Positions 21,579 through 29,773 of a stretch of 64,000 nt of DNA are shown piece after piece (the first letter of the stretch is position 1; every line of letters starts with the position of its first letter). The translations under genes were made by a program, and so were the position numbers. The notes beneath the pieces are model-generated. The model saw only the letters and a program-made list of their open reading frames with translations, searched no databases and was not told the origin of the DNA. The DNA lies in the NCBI RefSeq assembly GCF_022760995.1, contig NZ_JAKWJO010000004.1, positions 62,001 through 126,000 of the forward strand. The letters are read 5' to 3'. Source of the DNA: Dyella sedimenti (GTDB taxonomy: Bacteria; Pseudomonadota; Gammaproteobacteria; Xanthomonadales; Rhodanobacteraceae).

Positions 21579-22439
21579 ATGACCTATCGCGGACGTTTCG
21601 CCCCTTCTCCGACCGGCCATCTGCATTTCGGTTCCCTGGTGGCCGCGGTGGGCAGCTGGCTGTGCGCGCGCCATGCGGGCGGGCAATGGCTGGTGCGGGT
21701 GGAGAACATCGACCCGCCACGCGAGATGCCGGGCTCGGCCGAGAGCATCCTCGCCGCGCTGCCGGCCTTCGGCCTGGCGGCGGACGCGCCGGCGCTGTTC
21801 CAGTCCAGCCGGCTGGCGGCCTACGACGACGCCTTCGAGCAGCTCAAGGCGGCCGGCCTGGCGTTTCCCTGCTGGTGCAGCCGCAACGACCTGGCCGGCG
21901 GCCTGCACCTCGACGGCCACTGCCTGGCCCCGCCCAACCCGCAGCGCCCGCCCGCCTGGCGGCTGCGCGTGCCCGACCAGGAGATCCGCTTCGAGGACGC
22001 CCTGCAGGGACCGCAGGTACAGAACCTGCGCACCAGCGCGGGCGACTTCGTGATCCGCCGGGTGGAAGGCCTCTACGCCTACCAGCTCGCCTGCGTGGTG
22101 GACGACGCCTTCCAGGGCATCACCCAGGTGGTGCGCGGCAACGACCTGCTGGACTCCACGGCACGGCAGATCCACCTGCAGCGCTGCCTGGGCCTGCCCA
22201 CGCCGGACTACCTGCACCTGCCGCTGGCGCTGGACGGCAGCGGCCGTAAGCTGTCCAAGTCCGGGCAGGCGCATCCGGTGGACCCTACCCAGCCGCTGCC
22301 CGCACTGCGCCGGGTGCTCGATTTCCTGGAACTGCCGGTCCACGCCAGGGCGCGAACCCCCGCCGAGCTGCTGGACCACGCGCTTGCGCATTTCGATCCG
22401 ACATTTTTGCCGCACTGCAGCGAACGAATCGCAGCATAA
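21579..22439 (+). CDS. gluQ: Glutamyl-Q tRNA(Asp) synthetase
   Basis: Attaches glutamate to queuosine at the wobble position of tRNA-Asp. It is 286 aa from ATG 21579. It is a truncated GluRS-like class I core: FAPSPTGHLHFGSL holds the HIGH-like motif, KLSKSGQ the KMSKS-like motif, and zinc ligands appear as CWCSRND followed by HC. There is no anticodon-binding domain, as expected. dksA, a common neighbour elsewhere, is absent. Confidence 0.95.
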   Translation: MTYRGRFAPSPTGHLHFGSLVAAVGSWLCARHAGGQWLVRVENIDPPREMPGSAESILAALPAFGLAADAPALFQSSRLAAYDDAFEQLKAAGLAFPCWCSRNDLAGGLHLDGHCLAPPNPQRPPAWRLRVPDQEIRFEDALQGPQVQNLRTSAGDFVIRRVEGLYAYQLACVVDDAFQGITQVVRGNDLLDSTARQIHLQRCLGLPTPDYLHLPLALDGSGRKLSKSGQAHPVDPTQPLPALRRVLDFLELPVHARARTPAELLDHALAHFDPTFLPHCSERIAA

Positions 22440-22596
22440 ACGGCTATAAAGAACATCCTTCGTGATCCGTCGTGCAAGTCCGGCAGGAATGCGCGCCCTC
22501 CGACGACATCCTGCCACGTAGCGCGCGCTAGACATGTCGCCGCTCCGACCGCACGATCCGGGTCACAACCGCATCAGCATCTTTTGGAGAACAGGC

Positions 22597-23337
22597 ATGA
22601 CGCAGCGCACGGCATTGGTCACTGGCGGCACGGGCGGGATCGGCACCGCGATCCTCCGCTACCTCGCCCGCCAGGGGCACCGGGTCGCCACCAACTACCG
22701 CGACCAGGCCAAGGCGGAAGCGATAAAGGAGCTGATGGCGAAGGAAGGCATCGAAGTGATGCTGGTGCCGGGCGACGTGAAGGATCCCGACTCCTGCGAA
22801 GCCATGGTGCGCATCATCGAGGGCGCGCTGGGCCCGGTGGAGATCCTGGTCAACAACGCCGGCATCACCCGCGACACCACCTTCCACAAGATGACCTACC
22901 CGCAGTGGATGGAAGTGGTGAACACCAACCTCAACGCCTGCTTCAACGTCACCCGCCCGGTGATCGAGGGCATGCGGAACCGCAAGTGGGGCCGCATCGT
23001 GCAGATCAGCTCGATCAACGGCCAGAAAGGCCAGTACGGCCAGGCCAACTATGCCGCCGCCAAGGCCGGCATGCATGGCTTCACCATCTCGCTGGCGCAG
23101 GAAAACGCCAAGTTCGGCATCACGGTGAACACCGTCTCGCCCGGCTACGTGGCCACCGACATGGTGATGGCCGTGCCGGAGGAAGTGCGCGAGAAGATCG
23201 TGGCGCAGATCCCGGTGGGTCGCCTGGGCAAGCCCGAGGAGATCGCCCACGCCGTGGCCTTCCTCACCGGCGAGGACGCTGCCTGGATCACCGGCGCCAA
23301 CCTGGCGATCAACGGCGGGCATTACATGGGGTGGTAA
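22597..23337 (+). CDS. phbB: Acetoacetyl-CoA reductase (SDR family)
   Basis: NADPH-dependent reduction of acetoacetyl-CoA to (R)-3-hydroxybutyryl-CoA, the second step of polyhydroxybutyrate synthesis. It is 246 aa. Rossmann motif TGGTGGIGTAI (near residue 9), NNAGITRD, catalytic SSINGQKGQYGQANYAAAKAG and the family-typical GYVATDMVMAVP. ATG 22597 follows GGAGA. No phaA or phaC lies nearby, so this could also act as a 3-oxoacyl-CoA reductase in another pathway. Confidence 0.9.
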   Translation: MTQRTALVTGGTGGIGTAILRYLARQGHRVATNYRDQAKAEAIKELMAKEGIEVMLVPGDVKDPDSCEAMVRIIEGALGPVEILVNNAGITRDTTFHKMTYPQWMEVVNTNLNACFNVTRPVIEGMRNRKWGRIVQISSINGQKGQYGQANYAAAKAGMHGFTISLAQENAKFGITVNTVSPGYVATDMVMAVPEEVREKIVAQIPVGRLGKPEEIAHAVAFLTGEDAAWITGANLAINGGHYMGW

Positions 23338-23385
23338 GGAGTCGGCCGCGGGAGCGGCCGGCCACACCGCTTGTTGCTCGCGCGG

Positions 23386-24240
23386 CTAGCGGTTCAACAA
23401 CTTTTCCATCACCTTCCCCACCGCCGCGAAGGCGAAGGCGCCGGTGACGTGGGTGGCGGCGCCCAGGCCGCCGCCGCAAGCAAGGTTGAATGCCTCCGTA
23501 CCGTTGGCGACCGGCGGTCGCGTGCCGCAGACGGTGCCGTCCGGCTGCGGGTACTGCACGTTCTGCAGCGAGTACACCGCCGACACGCCGAAATAGCGGT
23601 CCGGGTTGCGCGGGAAGCCGAAGTCCTGGCGGAGCTTCTTGCGGATCAGGCTGAACATCGCATCATGCTCGGTGCGCGACAGGTCGCGCACGCGGATCTG
23701 GGTTGGATCGGTGCGCCCACCTGCGGAGCCCACCGTCACCATCGGCAGCTTGCGGCGGCGGCACCAGGCGATCGCCTCCAGCTTGACGCGGAACGCGTCG
23801 CAGGCGTCCAGCACCACGTCGTAGCCGCGGTCGAGCAGTTCGTCCAGGGTCGAGGGGGTGAGGAAGCGTTCGATCGCATCCACGCGAATCGCCGGGTTGA
23901 TCGCCCGCAGGCGCCGCGCGATCACCGCGACCTTGGGCTTGCCGTATTCGCCATCCAGCGCGTGCAACTGGCGGTTGGTGTTGGATACGCAGACCTCGTC
24001 CGCGTCGATCAGGGTCAGGCGCCCCACGCCACTGCGCGCCAGCGCCTCGGCGGCCCACGAACCCACGCCGCCGATGCCGATCACGCAGGCATGGCTTTGC
24101 GCCAGCCGGTCCACGCTGCCCACACCGTACAGGCGCTCCACGCCGGCAAAGCGCTCGCGTGGCCAGGCCACGGCGCGCTCATTGGCCGCCGGCTCGGCCG
24201 CGAGCGCGGCCACACCTTCTGACTGCTTCACAGGAACCAT
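23386..24240 (-). CDS. tcdA: tRNA threonylcarbamoyladenosine dehydratase (CsdL/TcdA)
   Basis: ATP-dependent cyclisation of t6A37 to ct6A37 in tRNAs. It is 284 aa from ATG 24240 (a GTG six codons upstream is the alternative). It has a ThiF/E1-like adenylation fold: GIGGVGSWAAEALARSG (near 60), DADEVCVSNTNRQLHA, DACDAFRVK, and GTRPPVANGTEAFNLACGGGLGAATHVTG near the C-terminus. The final 20 residues may be membrane-proximal. Convergent with phbB. Confidence 0.93.
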   Translation of the reverse strand: MVPVKQSEGVAALAAEPAANERAVAWPRERFAGVERLYGVGSVDRLAQSHACVIGIGGVGSWAAEALARSGVGRLTLIDADEVCVSNTNRQLHALDGEYGKPKVAVIARRLRAINPAIRVDAIERFLTPSTLDELLDRGYDVVLDACDAFRVKLEAIAWCRRRKLPMVTVGSAGGRTDPTQIRVRDLSRTEHDAMFSLIRKKLRQDFGFPRNPDRYFGVSAVYSLQNVQYPQPDGTVCGTRPPVANGTEAFNLACGGGLGAATHVTGAFAFAAVGKVMEKLLNR

Positions 24241-24351
24241 CCAAACTATTGACGACACGGCATTTTAGCGGCTGCCCTGCGCCAGCGCAGCCGACCCGCT
24301 GGAAGCCCGGGTTATGCTTGCCGCCTTCCATCTCCACGCGGAATCCCTCGC

Positions 24352-24741
24352 ATGCGCAATGCCCTGTTGATCGTGCTCGGCCTGGCCATCGGCATCATCG
24401 GCACCGTGTTCGCCATGAACGCACTGCGCCAGCGCGAGCCGCTGTCGCACGCGGTGATGGCCTTGATGGCGCACCACGCCGGCGCGCTCGGCCAGGCGGT
24501 GAAGGCGAAGCAATGCGATGCCGAGCAATCGCAGCTGCATCTCACCCGCCTGCTGGCGACCTCGTCCGACATCAAGGATGCCTTCCCGGGCGCCGACCAG
24601 CCCTTCCTGGACGAGATCGCCAAGCTGCGCGAGCACATCCAGGCCGCGCTGCAGGCGGCGCCCGCCGACTGCAGCGCGCTGGCCAAGGCGATCAAGCCGA
24701 TCGGCGATACCTGCGAGTCCTGTCACCAGCAATACCGCTGA
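24352..24741 (+). CDS. Cytochrome c'-like small haem protein
   Basis: 129 aa. An N-terminal hydrophobic segment (NALLIVLGLAIGIIGTVFAMNAL) is a signal peptide or anchor. The remainder is helical with a single haem motif CESCH ten residues from the C-terminus (CESCHQQYR), the layout of class II cytochromes c / cytochrome c'. Other cysteines (CDAEQ, DCSALA) could form a disulphide. It probably acts in the periplasm; the redox or NO-binding role cannot be told from sequence. Confidence 0.8.
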   Translation: MRNALLIVLGLAIGIIGTVFAMNALRQREPLSHAVMALMAHHAGALGQAVKAKQCDAEQSQLHLTRLLATSSDIKDAFPGADQPFLDEIAKLREHIQAALQAAPADCSALAKAIKPIGDTCESCHQQYR

Positions 24742-24763
24742 ACGCCGCCTCATTCCCCCCTCA

Positions 24764-24837
24764 CTGTGGGAGTGCACCCTGTGCGCGACTGCGGCGCCTC
24801 GTTGTAAATGCGTCGCGCACAGGGTGCGCTCCCACAG
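24764..24837. repeat. REP-like hairpin (family A, copy 2)
   Basis: 26-bp arms (24764-24789 and 24812-24837) with one mismatch, core GTGCACCCTGTGCGCGAC. It lies between two convergent genes and is followed by an A-rich run; likely also a transcription barrier. Confidence 0.85.
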
Positions 24838-24854
24838 AAAAAGATCACGGTTCG

Positions 24855-25157
24855 TCAGAGCTTGATCCGGCCGCGCAGGATCTGCCAGTACATCACCCAG
24901 TCGCCCATCAGGCTGTAGAGCGGATGGGTGAAGGTGGCGGGCCGGTTCTTCTCGAATACGAAGTGGCCGATCCAAGCGAAGCCGTAGCCTGCCACCGGCG
25001 CCAGCAGCAGCCACCAGGCGTTGCCGGTGGCCAGCGCCACCACGATCACCGCCAGCACCAGGCTGCTGCCGGCGAAATGCATGCGACGACAGGTGCGGTC
25101 GCGGTGCTCGCCCAGGTAGAACGGATAGAACTCGCGGAAGCTGGCAAAGCTGGACAT
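24855..25157 (-). CDS. Mpo1-like / DUF962 membrane protein
   Basis: 100 aa with two membrane helices (LVLAVIVVALATGN and WWLLLAPVAGYGFAWIGHFVF). Histidines in RMHFAG and GHFVFEKNRPATFTHP match the iron-ligand pattern of Mpo1-like dioxygenases, whose yeast member acts in alpha-oxidation of phytosphingosine-derived fatty acids. The family (DUF962) is common in proteobacteria; the bacterial substrate is unknown. Preceded by GGCGCC rather than a clear ribosome site. Confidence 0.85.
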   Translation of the reverse strand: MSSFASFREFYPFYLGEHRDRTCRRMHFAGSSLVLAVIVVALATGNAWWLLLAPVAGYGFAWIGHFVFEKNRPATFTHPLYSLMGDWVMYWQILRGRIKL

Positions 25158-25244
25158 GCGGCGCCTCGATAATCCGATGGCGCCAGCGTAATCCCGCTGG
25201 CGCCGCGATGCATGCGCGGCCGCAGCATCGTCTCAGGTCCAGAC

Positions 25245-26117
25245 TCAGGCCGGCAGCGGGATGAATTCCTGCTCGTCGCCGACGACCGTGCCCATGCGCT
25301 GCGCGGCCCAGTCGGCCTTGGCCTGCTCGATGCGCTCGCGGCTGCTGGCCACGAAGTTCCACCACAGGTGGCGTTCGCCATCCAGCGGCGCGCCGCCGAA
25401 CAGCATCACCCGGCTGGCTATGCGCGCGCGCAGCGGCGGCGAACTCTCGCCGACCTGCACCGCCGCCTGCATGGGCTTGACGGCCACGCCGTCCCACTCC
25501 ACCTCGCCATCGACCACGCATACGCCGCGCTCGGCGTGCTCGGGCGGCCACGGCAATTCGGCGCCCGCTTCCAGCGTGGCCTCGACAAAGAACATCGGGG
25601 CGAACACCTTCACCGGCGACGCCTGCCCATGCGCGGTGCCGGCGATCAGCACCAGCCTGGCGCCGGGCAGGTCGATGCGCGGCAGCTCACCGGCGCCGTG
25701 ATGGTGGAATTCCGGCTCGACCTCCGCGTCCTTCTGCGGCAGCGCCACCCAAACCTGGATGCCGTGCGCGCGCAGGCCACCGCCGCGCGCCTCGGGCGGC
25801 GTGCGCTCGGAATGCACGATGCCGCGGCCGGCGGTCATCCAGTTCACCTCGCCGGGACGGATGTCCGCAATACTGCCCAGGCTGTCGCGGTGGCGGATGA
25901 CGCCCTCGAACAACCAGGTCACCGTGGCCAGGCCGATATGTGGGTGCGGCCGCACGTCCATGCCCTTGTCGCCCAGGAAGGTCACCGGCCCCATGTAGTC
26001 GAAGAACACGAACGGACCCACGTGCCTGGCCTGCAATACCGGCAGCAGGCGGCGCACCTGGAAACCGTCGCCCAGATCGTGCACGCGGCCATCGATCAAT
26101 GTCGGTTGCTGTTCCAT
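25245..26117 (-). CDS. Pirin family protein (quercetinase-like bicupin)
   Basis: 290 aa double-cupin protein. N-terminal metal-site motifs: HPHIGLATVTWLFEG (near residue 60), HSERTPPEARGG (near 105), then the pirin C-terminal cupin with ASRVMLFGGAPL and HLWWNFVASS. Some bacterial pirins oxidise quercetin, others bind metabolic enzymes; substrate unknown here. ATG 26117 follows AGGAG. Only 17 bp separate it from the upstream oxidoreductase gene, so they are probably one transcript. Confidence 0.92.
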   Translation of the reverse strand: MEQQPTLIDGRVHDLGDGFQVRRLLPVLQARHVGPFVFFDYMGPVTFLGDKGMDVRPHPHIGLATVTWLFEGVIRHRDSLGSIADIRPGEVNWMTAGRGIVHSERTPPEARGGGLRAHGIQVWVALPQKDAEVEPEFHHHGAGELPRIDLPGARLVLIAGTAHGQASPVKVFAPMFFVEATLEAGAELPWPPEHAERGVCVVDGEVEWDGVAVKPMQAAVQVGESSPPLRARIASRVMLFGGAPLDGERHLWWNFVASSRERIEQAKADWAAQRMGTVVGDEQEFIPLPA

Positions 26118-26134
26118 CACGGCTCCTGGGGGAT

Positions 26135-27193
26135 TTACCACGCCCGCTGGTATTGCACCGGTGCGCTGATCGCCACGCCAAGCTCCTGCGCGGCACGGCG
26201 CGGGAAATAGGGATCGCGCAGGCTCTCGCGCGCGATCAGCACCACGTCGGCGGCGCCCTCGTCGATGATGCGTGCCGCATGTGTGGATTCGGTGATGAGG
26301 CCCACCGCGCCGGTGGCGATGCCCGCCTCGCGGCGGATCCGCGCCGCGAACGGCACCTGGTAGCCGGGCGCCAGCGGGATCTTCACGTGCGGCACCAGGC
26401 CGCCGCTCGATGCATCCACCAGGTCCACGCCGAGTGCTTTCAGTTCGCTCGCCAGGCGCACGCTCTGCTCGACGTCCCAGCCGCCCTCGGCCCAGTCGGT
26501 GGCGGAGATGCGCAGCCACAGCGGCAGGTGCCCGGGCCACACTTCGCGCACGGCGGCGATTACCTCGCGCACCAGCCGCGTGCGGTTCTCGAAACTGCCA
26601 CCATAGCCGTCGCTGCGCTGGTTGCTCAGCGGCGACAGGAACTGGTGCAGCAGGTAGCCATGCGCGGCATGCAGCTCGATCAGTTGGAACCCCGCCGCCA
26701 GCGCGCGACCGGCCGCCGCGCGGAAATCCGCCACCACCTGGGCGATGCCCGCCGCATCCAGCGCCTGCGGCACGTGCCAGTGCGCGTCGAACGGGATCGC
26801 CGAGGGCGCCACCGTCTGCCACGCACCCGCCCCGGGCGCCAGCGGGTGGCCGCCCTCCCACGGCGGCAGCACGCTGGCCTTGCGGCCCGCATGGGCGAGC
26901 TGGACGCCGGCCACCGCGCCCTGCGAGGCGATGAAGCGCGCGATGGGTTGCCAGGCAGCGGCATGGGCATCGCTCCACAGGCCGACGTCGCCCGCCGAGA
27001 TGCGCCCTTCGGGCGATACCGCGGTGGCCTCGGCGATCACCAGCGCCGCGCCGCCCACGGCACGGCTGCCCAGGTGCACGAGGTGCCATTCGGCGGGAAT
27101 GCCGTCGGTCGCCGAGTACTGGCACATCGGCGAGATCACCAGGCGATTGCGCAGGCTGAGGCTGCGTTGGGCGAATGGCGTGAACAGGTTCAT
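26135..27193 (-). CDS. NADH:flavin oxidoreductase, old yellow enzyme (YqjM-like)
   Basis: FMN-dependent ene-reductase, 352 aa TIM barrel. MNLFTPFAQRSLSLRNRLVISPMCQYSATDG has the regulatory Cys of the YqjM subclass. LAHAGRKAS, HAAHGYLLHQFLSP (the His pair that binds the substrate carbonyl) and GGLITEST-like phosphate binding follow. Start ATG 27193 is chosen over 27226 because it matches the subclass N-terminus. Pairing with pirin suggests an electrophile or aromatic detoxification unit, an inference only. Confidence 0.93.
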   Translation of the reverse strand: MNLFTPFAQRSLSLRNRLVISPMCQYSATDGIPAEWHLVHLGSRAVGGAALVIAEATAVSPEGRISAGDVGLWSDAHAAAWQPIARFIASQGAVAGVQLAHAGRKASVLPPWEGGHPLAPGAGAWQTVAPSAIPFDAHWHVPQALDAAGIAQVVADFRAAAGRALAAGFQLIELHAAHGYLLHQFLSPLSNQRSDGYGGSFENRTRLVREVIAAVREVWPGHLPLWLRISATDWAEGGWDVEQSVRLASELKALGVDLVDASSGGLVPHVKIPLAPGYQVPFAARIRREAGIATGAVGLITESTHAARIIDEGAADVVLIARESLRDPYFPRRAAQELGVAISAPVQYQRAW

Positions 27194-27248
27194 GGGCTTC
27201 AGGTCCTGGGAAAGCATCCGTCCCACATGCTGGCACGGGAGGGCGGCT

Positions 27249-28139
27249 TCAAGATGACGCGCCCAGCCAATGGGCGATCCGCTCAGCCACCGGCACCGGC
27301 GTCTTCATCCAGCCGAAATGATCGGCCGGCCGGCCATCGAGGTCCCCGGGCGTGAGCACTTCCTGCGTGGCATGGCTGCGCGGCAACTTGCCGAGCAGCC
27401 ATGCCAAGGAGGCCCGCGGCGCCAGCCAGTCGTCGCTCAGGCGCAACGCCAGCACCGGTAGCGCCAGGGCGGCCAGGCGCTGCTCCAGGCCCTCCTCGAT
27501 GCCGGCCGCGGCGTAGCGCCCCGTGCGGCCGCTGCGTGCCCAGTCAGCGATGAGACTGCGCGCCTCGTTGCCACCGAAGCCGATGCGGCGCCCGGGCAGA
27601 TATCCCATCATGCGCGCAAGCCAGGGCGCCAGGACCAGGCTCAGCCATACCAGCCTGGCGTGACGAAAACCGCGCCAATAGGGCGCACCGCTGGCCACCA
27701 TCACGAGGCCCGCGGCCTGGGCGGGATGCAGGGCGGCGTGCAGCGTGGCGATCTGTCCGCCCAGGCTGTGCCCGCCGAACCAGTAGCGCGTGCCCGGCAG
27801 GACCGCCTGCACGGCGGACACGCCCGCCGGCAGATCCTGCCGCAACAGCTCGCGATATCCCCAATCGTCATGTCGGCCTGCGCGATGGTTGCTCGAACCG
27901 ATGCCCCGCCACTCATGGATGGCCATGGCCACGCCATGCATCGCCAGCGCCTGTGCCAATGGCAGGTATTGCCGCGCGGACACGCCCAATGCCGGCAGCC
28001 AGTACAGCACTTCGCGAACCGGACCCGCCGGCCGCTGCAGCAACACCTCGGCCGTGGCCCCATCAGCGGCGACGGCATGCCGCGCCTCGACGGCAGGGAG
28101 TGTCGATTCATCAACCACGGAAGCGCTCATCGATGCCAT
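27249..28139 (-). CDS. Alpha/beta hydrolase (COG4757-like)
   Basis: 296 aa serine hydrolase. Nucleophile elbow GGHSLGGQIA (near residue 115); oxyanion region LPALGVSARQYLPLA; hydrophobic lid region near 155-170. The catalytic acid is probably in LRLSDDWLAP (Asp) and the base His in DHFGWMKTP near the end. Starts GTG 28160, ATG 28139 and ATG 28130 are all open; ATG 28139 is a compromise. Substrate unknown. Confidence 0.82.
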   Translation of the reverse strand: MASMSASVVDESTLPAVEARHAVAADGATAEVLLQRPAGPVREVLYWLPALGVSARQYLPLAQALAMHGVAMAIHEWRGIGSSNHRAGRHDDWGYRELLRQDLPAGVSAVQAVLPGTRYWFGGHSLGGQIATLHAALHPAQAAGLVMVASGAPYWRGFRHARLVWLSLVLAPWLARMMGYLPGRRIGFGGNEARSLIADWARSGRTGRYAAAGIEEGLEQRLAALALPVLALRLSDDWLAPRASLAWLLGKLPRSHATQEVLTPGDLDGRPADHFGWMKTPVPVAERIAHWLGASS

Positions 28140-28203
28140 GCCATTGCCGACGGAAAGCACAGCAGGCTAGCCAAACCGGAGGCGACGAAAAAGCCCGGCG
28201 CAG

Positions 28204-28231
28204 AAAAAGGCCGGCATGCGCCGGCCTTTTT
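28204..28231. terminator. Bidirectional terminator after cold-shock gene 1
   Basis: Perfect 12-bp stem AAAAAGGCCGGC/GCCGGCCTTTTT with 4-base loop; a T run is produced on both strands. Confidence 0.85.
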
Positions 28232-28253
28232 CCGATGGAAAACCAAACCATGC

Positions 28254-28463
28254 TCAGGCGGGCGTGACCTCGTCGGCCTGCAGGCCCTTCTGGCCCTGCA
28301 CCACCTTGAAACTCACTTTCTGCCCCTCTTTCAGGCTGCGGAACCCCGAGCCGCTGATTGCCCTGAAATGCACGAAGACGTCTGGGCCGCTTTCGCGACT
28401 GATGAAACCGAAGCCCTTGGCGTCGTTGAACCATTTGACAGTGCCAACTTCACGATCCGACAT
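28254..28463 (-). CDS. Cold-shock domain protein (CspA family), copy 1
   Basis: 69-aa nucleic-acid chaperone that melts mRNA structure. RNP1 is KGFGFI (residues 16-21) and RNP2 VFVHF (residues 29-33). [11 protein letters not shown] and [11 protein letters not shown] are standard. It differs from copy 2 (286 bp away) at a dozen positions. Its leader of about 137 nt shares promoter and sequence blocks with copy 2. Confidence 0.97.
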   Translation of the reverse strand: MSDREVGTVKWFNDAKGFGFISRESGPDVFVHFRAISGSGFRSLKEGQKVSFKVVQGQKGLQADEVTPA

Positions 28464-28617
28464 GACTCACTCCGATCTGCTCGATGCTGAGACAAGTCAG
28501 CCTCCCCTATGGCCGACGGCTTACTGGGCATGCAGGGATCGGGTGAAGCGATGTGGACCCTCGCGGGTCGCGCATCGGGCACGCACGTGACCGAGCAACC
28601 ACAGTGAATCCAGCATA
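28464..28617 (-). promoter_or_regulatory. Promoter and long leader of cold-shock gene 1
   Basis: Minus strand: -10 box TATGCT (28612-28617), then CACTGTG (28600-28606) at the expected start, then ATCGCTTCACCC and CAGTAAGCCG blocks, ending in a GGAGTGAGTC ribosome site. The same blocks recur in order before cold-shock gene 2. Confidence 0.55.
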
Positions 28618-28688
28618 ACGGATTTCTTTAATGCAAGTGAACGGCTTTTCGCATTTTCACATTTCAACGACGTTTGTATAAAAAACAA

Positions 28689-28716
28689 AAAAGCCAGGCA
28701 TCGCTGCCTGGCTTTT
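28689..28716. terminator. Terminator after cold-shock gene 2
   Basis: Perfect 12-bp stem AAAAGCCAGGCA/TGCCTGGCTTTT, 4-base loop; on the minus strand followed by TTTGTTTTTTATA. Confidence 0.88.
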
Positions 28717-28739
28717 CATTGCGTTATTGAAAACGCTTT

Positions 28740-28949
28740 TTAGGCCGGGTTCACTTCGTCGGCCTGCAGGCCCTTCTGGCCCTGCACGACCTTGAAGCTG
28801 ACCTTCTGGCCTTCCTGCAGGCTCTTGAAGCCGGAGCCCTGGATCGCGCGGAAATGCACGAAGACATCCGGGCCGTTGTCGCGGCTGATGAAGCCGAAAC
28901 CCTTGGCGTCGTTGAACCACTTGACGGTACCGATCTGACGATCAGACAT
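28740..28949 (-). CDS. Cold-shock domain protein (CspA family), copy 2
   Basis: 69 aa from ATG 28949 ([12 protein letters not shown]); an ATG three codons upstream is also open, but GGAG spacing favours MSDRQ. RNP1 KGFGFI and RNP2 VFVHF are intact. Tandem paralogue of copy 1 with its own terminator and a 150-nt leader, so the two are separate transcription units in series on the minus strand. Confidence 0.97.
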   Translation of the reverse strand: MSDRQIGTVKWFNDAKGFGFISRDNGPDVFVHFRAIQGSGFKSLQEGQKVSFKVVQGQKGLQADEVNPA

Positions 28950-29117
28950 GTAAATCACTCCATAGGATTGAACAGACTCAGCCTGGACGACATGCCCTGG
29001 CCGGCTTACTGGTGTGCTAGGAAACCCTAGGGGTGAGGCGATGAAGCTAGATCGAGATCAGGCGGCATCGGGTCACAAAACTCTGGTGACCCCGGCAAAC
29101 ACAGTGGCGTCATCATA
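28950..29117 (-). promoter_or_regulatory. Promoter and long leader of cold-shock gene 2
   Basis: Minus strand: TATGAT (29112-29117), CACTGTG (29100-29106) at the same distance as in copy 1, then ATCGCCTCACCCC, a CTAGG/CCTAG hairpin (29018-29031), CAGTAAGCCG and GGAGTGATTT before ATG. This fills the 346 bp up to the lipoprotein gene, whose own promoter I cannot place. Confidence 0.55.
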
Positions 29118-29295
29118 ACCTCTCCTTTTGCACAAGGCGAATCCGGGTTTGCCGAAACTGAATGGAAGCCCACTTCCCGGCGCCATGAAAGGTTTGATTT
29201 TCACCTTGCCTTCCCGTTTTATCCCGCTTATTCAAAACCTGTCCCGCGCCTTGTCCGGCAAGGCATGGCGGGAAGGCGCACAGGAGAAACCAGAA

Positions 29296-29721
29296 ATGCC
29301 ATGCCACTACCGTCCCGTCCTGGCCATCCTGCTCATGGCGGACCTGATCCTGGCTGGCTGCGCCAACAAGCCGCAGGCCACCCATCCTACCCACCACACC
29401 GCCACGGCCGCCCAGGCCGGCGGCAGCGCTCCGGCATCGAAGACGGCCGGCTTGCCGCAGAACACCGGCATCGCGGCCTGCGACGACTACCTGGCCAGCT
29501 ATATCGCCTGCCACCAGGCGGCGGGCATCTACCGGCCCGACCAGATCGAGCCGCGCTACCAGGCCATGCGCGATAGCCTGCTGCGCGATTCGCAGGATCC
29601 GAACGTTCGCCCTCAGATGAGCACCCGGTGCACGGCGCTGGCCACGCAATTGCGCGAGGCATTGCATGGGAAATCCTGCGCGCCGGTGCCCACCGCGCCG
29701 TCCGGCGGCGCCTCGCGCTAA
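29296..29721 (+). CDS. Small lipoprotein of unknown function, four conserved-looking cysteines
   Basis: 141 aa from ATG 29296, preceded by AGGAG. Signal peptide ends in lipobox LAGC (near residue 22), so it is a lipidated envelope protein. A Thr/His/Ala-rich linker follows, then a helical domain (DDYLASYIACHQAAGIYRPDQIEPRY) with Cys at about 61, 70, 112 and 126 that may form two disulphides. I do not recognise the family. The stop codon is the first base of a terminator-like repeat. Confidence 0.78.
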   Translation: MPCHYRPVLAILLMADLILAGCANKPQATHPTHHTATAAQAGGSAPASKTAGLPQNTGIAACDDYLASYIACHQAAGIYRPDQIEPRYQAMRDSLLRDSQDPNVRPQMSTRCTALATQLREALHGKSCAPVPTAPSGGASR

Positions 29722-29773
29722 GAGCCTGTTCACGGTCTCCCCGTAGCCCGCGCGGCGATCGTGAACAGGCTCT
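29721..29773. repeat. Short inverted-repeat element with AGAGCCTGTT ends
   Basis: 14-bp arms (29721-29734 and 29760-29773), 25-nt loop. Its left 32 bases closely resemble the left end of the 268-bp element at 53740-54007 (shared AGAGCCTGTT, TCTCC and TAGCCCGCG), so it looks like a collapsed relative. It overlaps the stop codons of both flanking convergent genes and probably terminates both. Confidence 0.8.

Noticed and set aside
22597-23337. Polyhydroxybutyrate operon
   Set aside because: Only phbB is present; no phaA, phaC or phasin gene lies nearby.
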